Assembly: GCF_900090285.1 (NCBI RefSeq)
Contig: NZ_LT607754.1
Location: 3,808,001 to 3,872,000, forward strand
DNA length: 64,000 bases
Direction of reading: 5' to 3'
Origin: Micromonospora inositola
GTDB taxonomy: Bacteria; Actinomycetota; Actinomycetes; Mycobacteriales; Micromonosporaceae
Positions within the stretch are counted from its first letter, which is position 1, and every line of letters starts with the position of its first letter. Below the pieces are notes generated by a model. The model did no database searches. It was not told the origin of the DNA and worked only from the letters and a program-made list of their open reading frames with translations. Positions 45,883-54,073 of this stretch are shown here, piece by piece. Made by a program: the position numbers and the translations under genes.

Positions 45883-47316
45883 TCAGCCGGTCAGCAGGTC
45901 TTCGGCCGCCGCGGAGAGCAGGTCCCACGCCTCGTCGACGTGCTTCTCGGTCGTCAGCGGCGAGCCGACCGCCAGCCGCAGCGTGTACCGCCCCTCGACC
46001 CGGGTGTGCGTCAGGTGCACCCGACCGGTGTCGTTGACCCGGCGCAGCAGCTCGGCGCTCGGCTCGTCACCGGCCCGCAGCCGGAAGCAGACCAGCGAGA
46101 ACGGATGGGCGGCGGCCAGCTCGAACCGGTCGTCGGCCTCGATCCGCTCGGCGAAGCGGTCGGCGAGGGCCACCCCGGTGCGGATGTGCGCCCGCAGCCC
46201 CTCGACGCCGTACCAGCGGAGCACGAACCAGAGCTTGAGTGCCCGGAAGCGGCGGCCCAGCGGCACCTGCCAGTCCCGGTAGTCGAGCACCGCGCCGGAC
46301 TCGGTGGCCGCGTTGCGCAGGAACTCCGGCATCACCGTCAGCGCCTCGATCAGCTCGCCCCGGTCGGCCACCCAGAACGCGTCGCAGTCGAAGCCGGTGA
46401 GCAGCCACTTGTGCGGGTCGAAGCAGTACGAATCGGCGCGCTCCAGCCCGGCGTGCGACCAGCGCAGCTCCGGGCAGACCGCGGCCGCGCCCGCGTACGC
46501 GGCGTCGACGTGCAGCCACACGCCGTACTCCGCGCAGATCGCGCCGATCTCCGGCAGCGGGTCGACGGCGGTGGTGGAGGTGGTCCCGATCGTCGCCACC
46601 ACGATCACCGGCGTCACCCCGGCGGCCCGGTCCGCCTCGATGGCCGTCCGCAGCGCCTCGGGGCGCATCGCCTGGGTCCGCGGGTCCACCTCGACCGCTC
46701 GGACGCCGTCCGCGCCCAGCCCGGCGATCCGGGCGGCCTTCTCGATGGAGGAGTGCCCCTGGGTGGACGTGTAGGCCCGGTACCGCCGGTCGATCCCGTC
46801 CACCCGCCAGCGGCCCCTGCTCGCCCGGTGCAGCGCGGCCAGGGTGGCGACCAGGGTGGCCGAGGAGGCGGAGTCCTGGATCACCCCGCCGCCCCGGCCG
46901 GTGGAGCGGAACCGCTCCGGCAGGTCGAGCAACCCGGCGAGCCAGTCCAGCGTCACCGTCTCCAGCTCGGTGCAGGCCGGGCCGGTCGCCCAGAGCATGC
47001 CCTGCACGCCGAGGCCGGCGCTGACCAGGTCGCCGAGCACGCTCGGGCCGGAGGTGTTGGCCGGGAAGTAGCCGAAGAAGCCGGGATGCTGCCAGTGGGT
47101 CAACCGCGGCGCGATCACGCTGTCCAGGTCGGCCAGCACCGCCTCGACCGGCTCGCCCCGTTCGGTCGGGCCGGCCGGCAGCGCGGCGACCACCGCGCCC
47201 GGCGGGTCTTGGGAGGTCACCGGTCGCTGCCCGAGCGTCGTCCAGTAGTCCGCGATCCAGTCGACCACCGCGTACCCGGCGCGCCGAAACTCCTCGGGGT
47301 CCATGTGCTCAGCCAT
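45883..47316 (-). CDS. Aromatic-L-amino-acid decarboxylase family (PLP, group II)
   Basis: The 477-residue protein has the expected length. HWQHPGFFGYFPAN, GVIQDSASSATLVATLAAL, YTSTQGHSSIEKAARIAGLG and WLHVDAAYAGAA precede the PLP lysine in SYCFDPHKWLLTGFDCDAFWV. It should decarboxylate tryptophan, tyrosine, DOPA or a related amino acid; the specificity is not readable. MAEHMDPEEFRRAGYAVVDW is a typical start, with GAGGGC before ATG 47316. A 16-bp hairpin lies 51 nt upstream. It is convergent with the TauE/SafE gene. Confidence 0.92.
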   Translation of the reverse strand: MAEHMDPEEFRRAGYAVVDWIADYWTTLGQRPVTSQDPPGAVVAALPAGPTERGEPVEAVLADLDSVIAPRLTHWQHPGFFGYFPANTSGPSVLGDLVSAGLGVQGMLWATGPACTELETVTLDWLAGLLDLPERFRSTGRGGGVIQDSASSATLVATLAALHRASRGRWRVDGIDRRYRAYTSTQGHSSIEKAARIAGLGADGVRAVEVDPRTQAMRPEALRTAIEADRAAGVTPVIVVATIGTTSTTAVDPLPEIGAICAEYGVWLHVDAAYAGAAAVCPELRWSHAGLERADSYCFDPHKWLLTGFDCDAFWVADRGELIEALTVMPEFLRNAATESGAVLDYRDWQVPLGRRFRALKLWFVLRWYGVEGLRAHIRTGVALADRFAERIEADDRFELAAAHPFSLVCFRLRAGDEPSAELLRRVNDTGRVHLTHTRVEGRYTLRLAVGSPLTTEKHVDEAWDLLSAAAEDLLTG

Positions 47317-47366
47317 GCCCTCGAGTCGATCAATTTCTCCCGACGAGGGCAAGGGCCGGAAGGCAG

Positions 47367-47413
47367 GCACCGGGTCGCCGACCGCGGAATCCGCACAGTC
47401 GGCGACCCGGTGC
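47367..47413 (-). terminator. Strong 16-bp hairpin between the LLM gene and the decarboxylase gene
   Basis: GCACCGGGTCGCCGAC (47367-47382) pairs perfectly with GTCGGCGACCCGGTGC (47398-47413); the 15-nt loop can itself form GCGG...CCGC. It is 114 nt past the oxidoreductase stop and 51 nt before the decarboxylase ATG. It may be a terminator for the former or an attenuator-like leader of the latter. Confidence 0.7.
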
Positions 47414-47526
47414 ACCACACCGCAGCACCCCCGACCCGTCCCGACCGGGGAGTGCCGTACCACCACCGGTCACCAAGCTAGGCGCGCTCCGCGACGGTGG
47501 GGTGACGTCGCTATGAAGAGCGTGTT

Positions 47527-48537
47527 TCAGCCGTTCCGGCGCAGGCCACCGGCCACCTTCTCGGCGACCAGCTCGAAGGAGCGGACCCGGTCGGCCACGT
47601 CGTACACCATCGTGGTCAGCATCAGCTCGTCCGCGCCGGTGCGCTCCAGCAGCTCGCCCAGCTGGCGGCCCACCGTCTCCGGCGAACCCATCGCCTGACC
47701 CTCCCGGCGCTGCCGGACGAAGTCGCGCTCCAGCTCGTCGTACGGGTACGCCGCCGCCTCCTCCGGGCTGGCCAGGGGCTCCGGGCGGCCCGAGCGCAGC
47801 TTCAGGAACGACAGCGAACTCGGCCCGGCCAGCCACTCCGCCCGCTCGTCGGTCTCCGCGCAGACCACGTTCACCGCGACCATCGCGTACGGCTGCTCCA
47901 GCCACTGCGACGGCCGGAAGCTCTGCCGGTAGAGCTGGAGCGCGGGGAGGGTGTTCTGGGCGCTGAAGTGGTGCGCGAACGAGAACGGCAGCCCGAGCAG
48001 CCCCGCCAGTTGGGCGCTGAACCCGCTCGACCCGAGCAGCCACACGGCCGGGGACTGGCCGCGTCCCGGGGTGGCCGTGATCGGCCCCGGCTCCTCGCCG
48101 CTGAAGTAGTTCATCAGGTCCGCGAGCTCCCGGGGGAACCCCTCGGCTGACAGCCCCTCCATGGTCCGGCGTAGCGCCAGTGCGGTCACCTGGTCGGTGC
48201 CCGGCGCCCGGCCGATGCCCAGGTCGATCCGGCCCGGGTGCAGCGCGTCCAGGGTGCCGAACTGCTCGGCCACCACCAGCGGGGCGTGGTTGGGCAGCAT
48301 CACGCCGCCCGAGCCCAGCCGGATCGTCGAGGTGTTGGCGGCCAGGTGGGCGAGCAGCACCGCCGGGGCGGAGCTGGCGATCGCCGGCATGTTGTGGTGC
48401 TCGGCCACCCAGAACCGGTGGTAGCCCAGCTCCTCGGTGCGGCGGGCCAGCTCGGTGGTGTGCCGCAGCGCCTCACCGGAGGTCGTCCCACGGGCCACGG
48501 GAGCAAGATCAAGAACAGACATGGGTACGTCGATCAC
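47527..48537 (-). CDS. LLM class flavin-dependent oxidoreductase
   Basis: A luciferase-like monooxygenase fold of 336 residues. [51 protein letters not shown] and [20 protein letters not shown] are typical of the bacterial LLM group with unknown substrate. GTG 48537 ([13 protein letters not shown]) is kept; ATG 48522 is possible since neither has a clear ribosome site. A CCGGAA/TTCCGG inverted repeat lies 23 nt upstream of the start, in the gap to the Lrp gene. It requires reduced FMN or F420. Confidence 0.9.
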   Translation of the reverse strand: MIDVPMSVLDLAPVARGTTSGEALRHTTELARRTEELGYHRFWVAEHHNMPAIASSAPAVLLAHLAANTSTIRLGSGGVMLPNHAPLVVAEQFGTLDALHPGRIDLGIGRAPGTDQVTALALRRTMEGLSAEGFPRELADLMNYFSGEEPGPITATPGRGQSPAVWLLGSSGFSAQLAGLLGLPFSFAHHFSAQNTLPALQLYRQSFRPSQWLEQPYAMVAVNVVCAETDERAEWLAGPSSLSFLKLRSGRPEPLASPEEAAAYPYDELERDFVRQRREGQAMGSPETVGRQLGELLERTGADELMLTTMVYDVADRVRSFELVAEKVAGGLRRNG

Positions 48538-48559
48538 TCGTTGAGCAACTCCGCCCGCG

Positions 48560-48574
48560 CCGGAATTGTTCCGG
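48560..48574. promoter_or_regulatory. Inverted repeat CCGGAA-TTG-TTCCGG upstream of LLM gene
   Basis: Perfect 6-bp arms with a 3-bp spacer, between the Lrp gene stop (48583) and the oxidoreductase start (48537). It is a possible operator; the regulator is unknown. Confidence 0.4.
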
Positions 48575-48582
48575 ATGGTGCG

Positions 48583-49062
48583 CTAACCCATACCGCGCGC
48601 CTGCTCGAAGATCAGGCTGGTCTGGGTGTGCTGCACCGCCGGGTCCACCGCCAGGTGGTCGAGCACGAAGTCCCGCAGCGCGTCCCCGGAGGCCGCGCGC
48701 ACGTGCAGCACGTAGTCCTCCGCGCCGGCCACGTGGAACACCGACACCACCCCCGGCAGCCGGACCGACCGGGCCCGGAACGCGTCCACCGCCGCCCGTT
48801 CGTGCGCGGTCAGCCGCACCGACACCAGGGCCTGCAACGGCAGTCCCACCGCGGCCGGATCGACCTCGGCGTGGAAGCCGCGGATCGCCCCGCACTCGCG
48901 CAGCGCCCGGGTCCGGGTCAGGCACGTGGAGGGTGCCACCCCCACCCGCTCGGCGAGGGCGTTGTTCGGCTGCCGGCCGTCGGCGGCCAGCTCGGTCAGG
49001 ATCGCGCGGTCGACGTCATCCAGGGCCGCGAACGGCCGCACATCGTTCGGTGCAACGGGCAT
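48583..49062 (-). CDS. Lrp/AsnC family transcriptional regulator
   Basis: The 159-residue protein has the N-terminal helix-turn-helix LDDVDRAILTELAADGRQPN, then NALAERVGVAPSTCLTRTRALRECGAI, and a C-terminal RAM ligand domain with LPGVVSVFHVAGAEDYVLHVRA. It senses an amino acid and binds DNA as an oligomer. It diverges from the PLP lyase gene across 102 nt and very probably controls it. That region has partly repeated AGAATC/GAAGA-type sequence but no clean operator by eye. ATG 49062 gives MPVAPNDVRPF. Confidence 0.92.
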   Translation of the reverse strand: MPVAPNDVRPFAALDDVDRAILTELAADGRQPNNALAERVGVAPSTCLTRTRALRECGAIRGFHAEVDPAAVGLPLQALVSVRLTAHERAAVDAFRARSVRLPGVVSVFHVAGAEDYVLHVRAASGDALRDFVLDHLAVDPAVQHTQTSLIFEQARGMG

Positions 49063-49164
49063 GCGAGCATCCTTCACCGAATCGGCGAGCGTTGGAAGAG
49101 CTGATGACAGAATCTTCTTCGTGCCTATTGCTTCCAGCTGCGCTGATGTTCGACCCTTCCGGTC

Positions 49165-50325
49165 ATGACAGCCGTGGACACCAGAGCCGTGCACGCCGGG
49201 CGCGACGACCTCGCCGGTCTCGGCGTCCACGTGCCGCCGATCGACCTCTCCACCACCAACCCGCTGCCCTCGGTCGACGACGGCGGCGACGCGTACGAGA
49301 CCCTCGCCACCGGCGGCACCCTCCCCGCCGGCGGCAGCGCCGTCTACCAGCGGCTCTGGAACCCCACCGTGGCCCGGTTCGAGACCGCGCTCGCCGAACT
49401 CGAGGGCACCGCCGAAGCCGTCGCCTTCGCCAGCGGCATGGCCGCCCTCACCGCCGCCCTGCTCGCCGCCACCCGCGACGGGAAGCGGCACATCGTCGCC
49501 GTCCGCCCCCTCTACGGCGGCACCGACCACGTGCTCGCCACCGGCCTGCTCGGCACCGAGGTCACCTGGGCCCGCCCGGACGAGGTCGCCGCCGCCGTCC
49601 GCCCCGACACCGCGCTGGTCATCGTCGAGACCCCGGCCAACCCCACCCTCGACCTGGTCGACATCGGCGCCCTGGCCGACGCCGCCGGCGACGTCCCCCT
49701 GCTGGTCGACAACACCGTCGCCACGCCCGTGCTCCAGCAGCCCGCCCGGCACGGCGCCACCCTGGTGCTGCACAGCGCCACCAAGAGCATCGGCGGCCAC
49801 GGCGACGTCCTCGCCGGCGTGGTCGCCTGCGACGCCGGCTGGGCCACCCGGCTGCGCCAGGTCCGCGCCGTCACCGGGGCGATCCTGCACCCGCTCGGCG
49901 CGTACCTGCTGCACCGCGGCCTGCAGACGCTGCCGCTGCGGGTCCGCGCCCAGCAGGCCGCCGCGGAGAAGCTGGCCATCTGGCTCGCCGGCCACCCTGC
50001 CGTCGAGCGGGTCCACCACCCGGCGGTGCACGACCCGGCCGGGCTGGTCGGCCGGCAGATGTCCGGCACCGGCAGCCTGCTCGCCTTCGAGGTACGCGGC
50101 GGCGCGCCCGCCGCGGCGGCCGTCGCCGGGGCGTGCGAGCTGATCACCCACGCGGTGTCGCTCGGCGGGGTGGACACCCTGATCCAGCACCCGGCCTCGC
50201 TGACCCACCGGCCGGTGGCGGGGGAGGCCAAGCCGTGCGGCGGGCTGCTGCGGGTCTCCGTCGGGCTGGAGGACCCGGAGGACCTGCGCGCCGACCTGGA
50301 ACGGGCGCTCGCCGCGATCGGCTGA
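49165..50325 (+). CDS. Trans-sulfuration-type PLP lyase (cystathionine/methionine gamma-lyase-like)
   Basis: The 386-residue protein has the PLP lysine in LHSATKSIGGHGDVLAGVVA, and SGMAALTAALLAA, PLYGGTDHVLATGLLG and ETPANPTLDLVDI are family motifs. Where methionine gamma-lyases have Cys after LYG (LYGCT), this protein has Gly, so a cystathionine-type or other C-S lyase is as likely. The divergent Lrp regulator suggests control by methionine or another amino acid. ATG 49165 is used; the ribosome site (CTTCC upstream) is poor. It is convergent with the NAD(P)-binding gene, 14 nt apart. Confidence 0.88.
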   Translation: MTAVDTRAVHAGRDDLAGLGVHVPPIDLSTTNPLPSVDDGGDAYETLATGGTLPAGGSAVYQRLWNPTVARFETALAELEGTAEAVAFASGMAALTAALLAATRDGKRHIVAVRPLYGGTDHVLATGLLGTEVTWARPDEVAAAVRPDTALVIVETPANPTLDLVDIGALADAAGDVPLLVDNTVATPVLQQPARHGATLVLHSATKSIGGHGDVLAGVVACDAGWATRLRQVRAVTGAILHPLGAYLLHRGLQTLPLRVRAQQAAAEKLAIWLAGHPAVERVHHPAVHDPAGLVGRQMSGTGSLLAFEVRGGAPAAAAVAGACELITHAVSLGGVDTLIQHPASLTHRPVAGEAKPCGGLLRVSVGLEDPEDLRADLERALAAIG

Positions 50326-50339
50326 GCGCCTCTCGCTCC

Positions 50340-50990
50340 TCAGCCCAGGTCGCGGCTCTCCAGCACTCGCCGGGAAGAGCCTTCCCGGGCCACTCGTAGC
50401 ATCGAGCGGCCGACCAGCTCGGTGGTCGTGACCTGACCCGGGAAGAGCCGGCGCAGTACCGGATAGAGCGGCGTCGTGATCCGGTACAGCACCCGGTACC
50501 AGCCGGTCTTCGACACCGCGCCGTGCATCGGCTGGATGAAACCCGGCCGGAAGGCGTACCCATTGGGCAGGAGCGCGAGCACCGCGTTCTCCGCCCGGCC
50601 CTTGACCCGCGCCCACATGGCCCGCCCTCGCTCCGACGAATCGGTGCCGGCCCCGGAGACGTAGACGAAGGTGAGCCCGGGGCTCGCCTCGGCGAGGGTG
50701 CGCGCCGCCGCGAGCGTGTAGTCGTAGGTGACGCGGGTGTAGTCCGCCTCGTTCAGCCCGGCGGCGGAGACCCCGAGGCAGTAGAAGCAGGCGTCGAGGC
50801 CGGTGAGTTCGTCGGCGATCGGGGCGAAGTCCGTGAAGTCGCGGTGAATGATCTCGCGCAGCTTCGGGTGCCGTAGCCCGGTGCCGGTTCGGCCGACGAC
50901 CAGCACGCTCTCCACGTCGTCGGCGAGCAGGCACTCCCGCAGCACACCCTGCCCGACCATCCCGGTCGCGCCGAAGACGACGACCCTCAT
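50340..50990 (-). CDS. NAD(P)-binding oxidoreductase (atypical SDR)
   Basis: The 216-residue Rossmann protein starts MRVVVFGATGMVGQGVLREC, which gives the G-x-x-G-x-x-G motif. CFYCLGVSAAGLNEADYTRV, then FVYVSGAGTDSSERGRAMWARVKGRAE, has YVSG and a K later, but no classical YxxxK. It resembles HTATIP2/NmrA-type sugar-epimerase-like proteins of unknown substrate. ATG 50990 is followed by good coding sequence; an open frame continues upstream into the LAGLIDADG gene region out of phase. Confidence 0.82.
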   Translation of the reverse strand: MRVVVFGATGMVGQGVLRECLLADDVESVLVVGRTGTGLRHPKLREIIHRDFTDFAPIADELTGLDACFYCLGVSAAGLNEADYTRVTYDYTLAAARTLAEASPGLTFVYVSGAGTDSSERGRAMWARVKGRAENAVLALLPNGYAFRPGFIQPMHGAVSKTGWYRVLYRITTPLYPVLRRLFPGQVTTTELVGRSMLRVAREGSSRRVLESRDLG

Positions 50991-51067
50991 GCGGCGTCGG
51001 TACGGGTGCGCGGGGCGGGTGCCGGGGATCCGGATCCGGTGGGGGTCATGGCAGGAGCATAGGCCGG

Positions 51068-51739
51068 TCAGGACTTCGGGCCGACGTGCCGGTCGAGGGC
51101 GGCGACGGCCTCGCGGCGGGCGACGGAGAGCGAGTTGCGGCGGTTCATCCGCCAGGCGATGCCGAGCAGGTCCAGCGCCCACTGGCAGAGGCCCATGATG
51201 TCGGCGGACTCGTTGATGAACATGTAGCGCGGGTAGACGTATCGCTTGCCGCGGACGGTGATCCGATTGCTGCCCCGCCAGCCGTCGGAGTGGAAGAGGC
51301 CGCGCAGGAAGTCGCCGGGGTGGCGCTCGACGATCTCTCGCTGCCAGTCGGCCAGGAGGATCTGGCGCTCGTGCTTCTTGCCGGGCCCGTGCTGGGGGAA
51401 GAGACAGGGCCAGTGGACGCCGTAGCTCTGCACTCCTACGCACCCCTGCTTCTGGACTTGTTGGACGAGGACGGGGACGTGCGCCGTAGTGACCAGATGG
51501 CCGTCGCCCAGGTAGAGGCCGAGGAGGTAGACGTAGGACGCCGGGTCTGTCGGATTGTCGACGACTGAACGGCAACGGAAGCAGCGCACCTGGCTGCCCG
51601 GTTGCTTCGGTTCCGCTCGATCCTTGCACCAGTGCCGAACTGTCGGGTAGGGCAGGCCGAGGTGGCGGGCGACTTCCGCGACAGTGCTGCCGGCCAGGTA
51701 CTGCTGACGGGCGCGGGAGCGGATCTCAAGCGAGTGCAC
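51068..51739 (-). CDS. HTH/LAGLIDADG-like protein, apparently internally deleted
   Basis: The 223-residue protein has an N-terminal HTH (STVAEVARHLGLPYPTVRHWCKD) with a Cys pair (CFRCRS) after it. Two LAGLIDADG-like helices follow: SYVYLLGLYLGDGHL and GDFLRGLFHSDGWRG. QSYGVHWPCLFPQHGPGKKH is the stretch I remember from a family often next to actinomycete tRNA genes. Between GDGHLVTTAHVPVL and VQKQGCVGVQSY the spacing is only a few residues, shorter by perhaps 30-40 than in those homologues, so an in-frame deletion is likely and nuclease activity doubtful. It lies 31 nt downstream of the tRNA, on the same strand. Confidence 0.75.
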   Translation of the reverse strand: MHSLEIRSRARQQYLAGSTVAEVARHLGLPYPTVRHWCKDRAEPKQPGSQVRCFRCRSVVDNPTDPASYVYLLGLYLGDGHLVTTAHVPVLVQQVQKQGCVGVQSYGVHWPCLFPQHGPGKKHERQILLADWQREIVERHPGDFLRGLFHSDGWRGSNRITVRGKRYVYPRYMFINESADIMGLCQWALDLLGIAWRMNRRNSLSVARREAVAALDRHVGPKS

Positions 51740-51770
51740 GGGTTCATTTTCGAACGCCCGTACGACACTT

Positions 51771-51847
51771 TGGTGCCCCCGGTGGGACTCGAACCCACAC
51801 TGTCGGAGGTTTGAGCTCCGTCTCTCTTCCGGTTGGAGTACAGGGGC
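51771..51847 (-). tRNA. tRNA-Leu (anticodon CAA by position), short variable loop
   Basis: On the minus strand, acceptor GCCCCTG pairs with CGGGGGC, followed by A and an encoded CCA. The anticodon arm is CGGAG-CTCAAAC-CTCCG, giving anticodon CAA (leucine UUG) after the invariant U33. The T arm GTGGG-TTCGAGT-CCCAC is perfect. The D arm is weak, three pairs CTC/GAG with GG in the loop. The variable region is only five bases (ACAGT), whereas leucine tRNAs should have a long arm. TAGTCT about 20-25 nt upstream may be the -10. Identity should be treated with care. Confidence 0.75.
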
Positions 51848-51941
51848 CTTCTGTGATTCGGCGTTGACAGACTACCCACTACGCTAAGGGCGGCGACACC
51901 CGGCACGGCGGGTGTCGGGCTCAGACTGGTGGGAGTGGCTC

Positions 51942-52562
51942 GTGGCCGAGACGCAGACGGATGCCGAGCGCAGGCGCGTACTGATCGCCGAGGACGAGGC
52001 GCTCATCCGGCTGGACCTGGCCGAGATGCTGATCGAAGAGGGTTACGAGGTGGTCGGCGAGGCCGGTGACGGCGAGACCGCCGTCAAGCTCGCCGAAGAG
52101 CTCAAGCCGGACCTGGTCATCCTCGACATCAAGATGCCGATCATGGACGGGCTGGCCGCCGCCGAGCGGATCGCCGGCGCCCGGATCGCCCCGGTGATCA
52201 TCCTGACCGCGTTCAGCCAGCGGGACCTGGTGGAGCGGGCCCGGGCCGCCGGCGCGATGGCGTACCTGGTCAAGCCGTTCCAGAAGAGCGACCTGGTGCC
52301 GGCGGTGGAGATCGCGCTGTCCCGCTACTCCGAGATCGCCGCGCTGGAGGCGGAGGTCGCCGGCCTGACCGACCGGCTGGAGATCCGCAAGTCCGTGGAG
52401 CGCGCCAAGGGCGCGCTGATGACCACGTACGGGATGACCGAGCCGCAGGCGTTCAAGTGGATCCAGCGCACGGCGATGGACCACCGGATGACCATGAAGG
52501 AGGTCGCCGAGCGGATCCTCGCCGAGACCGCCGGCGGCGAGGTGACCCGGCCCGCCTCCTGA
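51942..52562 (+). CDS. pdtaR: ANTAR-domain response regulator (PdtaR)
   Basis: The 206-residue protein has a receiver domain with acidic residues in VLIAEDEALIRLD, the phospho-acceptor Asp in DLVILDIKMPIMDG, Thr in ILTAFSQRD and Lys in YLVKPFQKSD. The C-terminal ANTAR RNA-binding domain is RKSVERAKGALMTTYGMTEP, then QAFKWIQRTAMDHRMTMKEVAERIL. It acts as an antiterminator bound to paired hexaloop RNA hairpins, controlled by the kinase PdtaS, which is not encoded here. GTG 51942 has GGGAG 7 nt upstream. The tRNA diverges from it. Confidence 0.95.
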   Translation: MAETQTDAERRRVLIAEDEALIRLDLAEMLIEEGYEVVGEAGDGETAVKLAEELKPDLVILDIKMPIMDGLAAAERIAGARIAPVIILTAFSQRDLVERARAAGAMAYLVKPFQKSDLVPAVEIALSRYSEIAALEAEVAGLTDRLEIRKSVERAKGALMTTYGMTEPQAFKWIQRTAMDHRMTMKEVAERILAETAGGEVTRPAS

Positions 52563-52645
52563 CCGCCCGCACAGGTACCGCCGGCGCGGGAATCCAGCGC
52601 GCCGGCGGGCTCCGCAGCTCGTCGCCGGTCGATACGATCGCGGCC

Positions 52646-53815
52646 ATGCGTGCTCGGCGTCCGCTTGCGGTGCTCGGCCTGACGGCCGTGCTGCTGGCCG
52701 GCTGCCGGTCGACCAGCCACGCCGACCCGGCGCCGGAGCCGGCCCGCCCCGCCTGGCAGCCGGTCACCCTGCCGGCACCGCCCGGCGCGCCCGGGCGGCT
52801 GCTGCTGCGCGACGCGGCGGCCTGCGCCGGCCGGTGGTTCGTGGTGGGCGCGGTCGCCGACGCGGCGGGCGGCACCCGCCCGGCGGCGTGGACCAGCACC
52901 GACGCCGCCGCCTGGACCGCGCTTCGGCCGGTGCCGCGCAGCCCGTACGGCGAGGAGAACGTGCTGACCGCGGCGGGCTGCCGGGACGGCCGGCTGGCGG
53001 CGGTGGGCGGCAAGAGCGGCGGGGTGCACGGCAATCCGCGGATCAGCACCTGGCGGCAGGTCGCCGACGGGTCGCTGGTGGAGGTGCCCGCCGAGTTCGA
53101 GGTGTTCGGTGGTCCGGACGCGGTCAACGTGGGCCGCATCGCGGGCGGCCCACGCGGCTGGCTGATCTCCGGTAACCGGGCCACCGGGTCGGCGGCCTGG
53201 GTCTCCGCCGACGGGACCGATTTCCGGCTGGTCAGCGGGGTGCCGGGGCTGGCCACGGACGCGACCGGCCGGCCGTGGGCGGCGGACGGCACGGCGACGG
53301 CGTCGGGGTGGCTCATGGTGGGCTCGGTGCAGCCGTCGGGGCGTACCGGCGTGGATCCGGCGGTGTGGACCTCGCCGGACGGTCGGGCCTGGCGGCGCGC
53401 GGCGCTGCCGACTGCCGGAGTCGACGCGGACCTGCAGCGGGTGGTCCGGGTGGGGGAGCGCGCGGTGGCCGTCGGCCGCCGGGGCGACGGCCTGGGCGCC
53501 TGGCTGGGTGACGGCGGGAGCTGGCGCGCGGGCGGCGGCTTCGGCGGCGCGGGGACGGACCGGCCGGGTCGGGTGTGGGGGCTGGCCGCGGTCGCCGACG
53601 GTGCGCTCGCGGTGGTCGCGGGCGGGAAGACGGGCGCCGGGTGGTTCTCCCGGGATGGCGTGGCCTGGTCCCCGGTGGCCCTGCCGGTGGCGGTGCCGGC
53701 GGGCAGCGACCGCACGGTGGCGGTGGCCGGTGCTGGGGAGGCCGTTCTGTTGCTGGAGGACAACAATTTAGGGGCCACGGTCTGGTCTGCGCGCGGCCCG
53801 TGGAGCCCCGGCTGA
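52646..53815 (+). CDS. Hypothetical lipoprotein, beta-propeller-like
   Basis: The 389-residue protein has a lipoprotein signal, MRARRPLAVLGLTAVLLAGC, with lipid on Cys20. Repeats of about 50-60 residues with Trp-Thr/Ser-x-Asp-Gly motifs (AAWTSTDAAAWTAL, AAWVSADGTDFRL, AVWTSPDGRAWRRA and GWFSRDGVAWSPV) suggest a sialidase/BNR-like propeller. The function is unknown. TACGAT (52633-52638) ends 7 nt before ATG 52646, so a leaderless transcript is likely. It lies between pdtaR and the liv operon. Confidence 0.8.
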   Translation: MRARRPLAVLGLTAVLLAGCRSTSHADPAPEPARPAWQPVTLPAPPGAPGRLLLRDAAACAGRWFVVGAVADAAGGTRPAAWTSTDAAAWTALRPVPRSPYGEENVLTAAGCRDGRLAAVGGKSGGVHGNPRISTWRQVADGSLVEVPAEFEVFGGPDAVNVGRIAGGPRGWLISGNRATGSAAWVSADGTDFRLVSGVPGLATDATGRPWAADGTATASGWLMVGSVQPSGRTGVDPAVWTSPDGRAWRRAALPTAGVDADLQRVVRVGERAVAVGRRGDGLGAWLGDGGSWRAGGGFGGAGTDRPGRVWGLAAVADGALAVVAGGKTGAGWFSRDGVAWSPVALPVAVPAGSDRTVAVAGAGEAVLLLEDNNLGATVWSARGPWSPG

Positions 53816-54073
53816 GCCTTCCACCAGCGGGTTTCCGTTCGGTTTCTGATGTCCGATTCTCCCAGGACGCACCCGCGTCTGTTACAGCACATCTGTGAAA
53901 ACGGCCACTCAACGTAACGGTTAGGTCAACCCCTCTTCCTAGGTCTACCGGCACGCCCCACCAGTGGGATAACGTCCCGGCCCAGACCGGGATCGCGGTC
54001 GGTCCGGCCAGCACTCGCAAGGTCCAATTCGCGGTGGGTGGTCCGGGCCTTCGGACGGAGGAGGGTACGAGCC
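53816..54073 (+). promoter_or_regulatory. Leader and promoter region of the liv operon
   Basis: These 258 bases have no gene. The base composition falls around 53830-53945 (GTTACAGCACATCTGTGAAA, AACGTAACGGTTAGGTCAAC), with possible -10 hexamers TAACGG/TTAGGT. A short stem GTCCG...CGGAC (54042-54057) lies just before the GGAGGAGGG ribosome site. No ANTAR-type paired hexaloops were identified by eye. Confidence 0.4.

Noticed and set aside
49090..49150. Further copies of the 31-bp element around GAGCTGATG and GCGCTGATG in the Lrp/lyase region
   Set aside because: Matches are limited to about nine bases, expected by chance.
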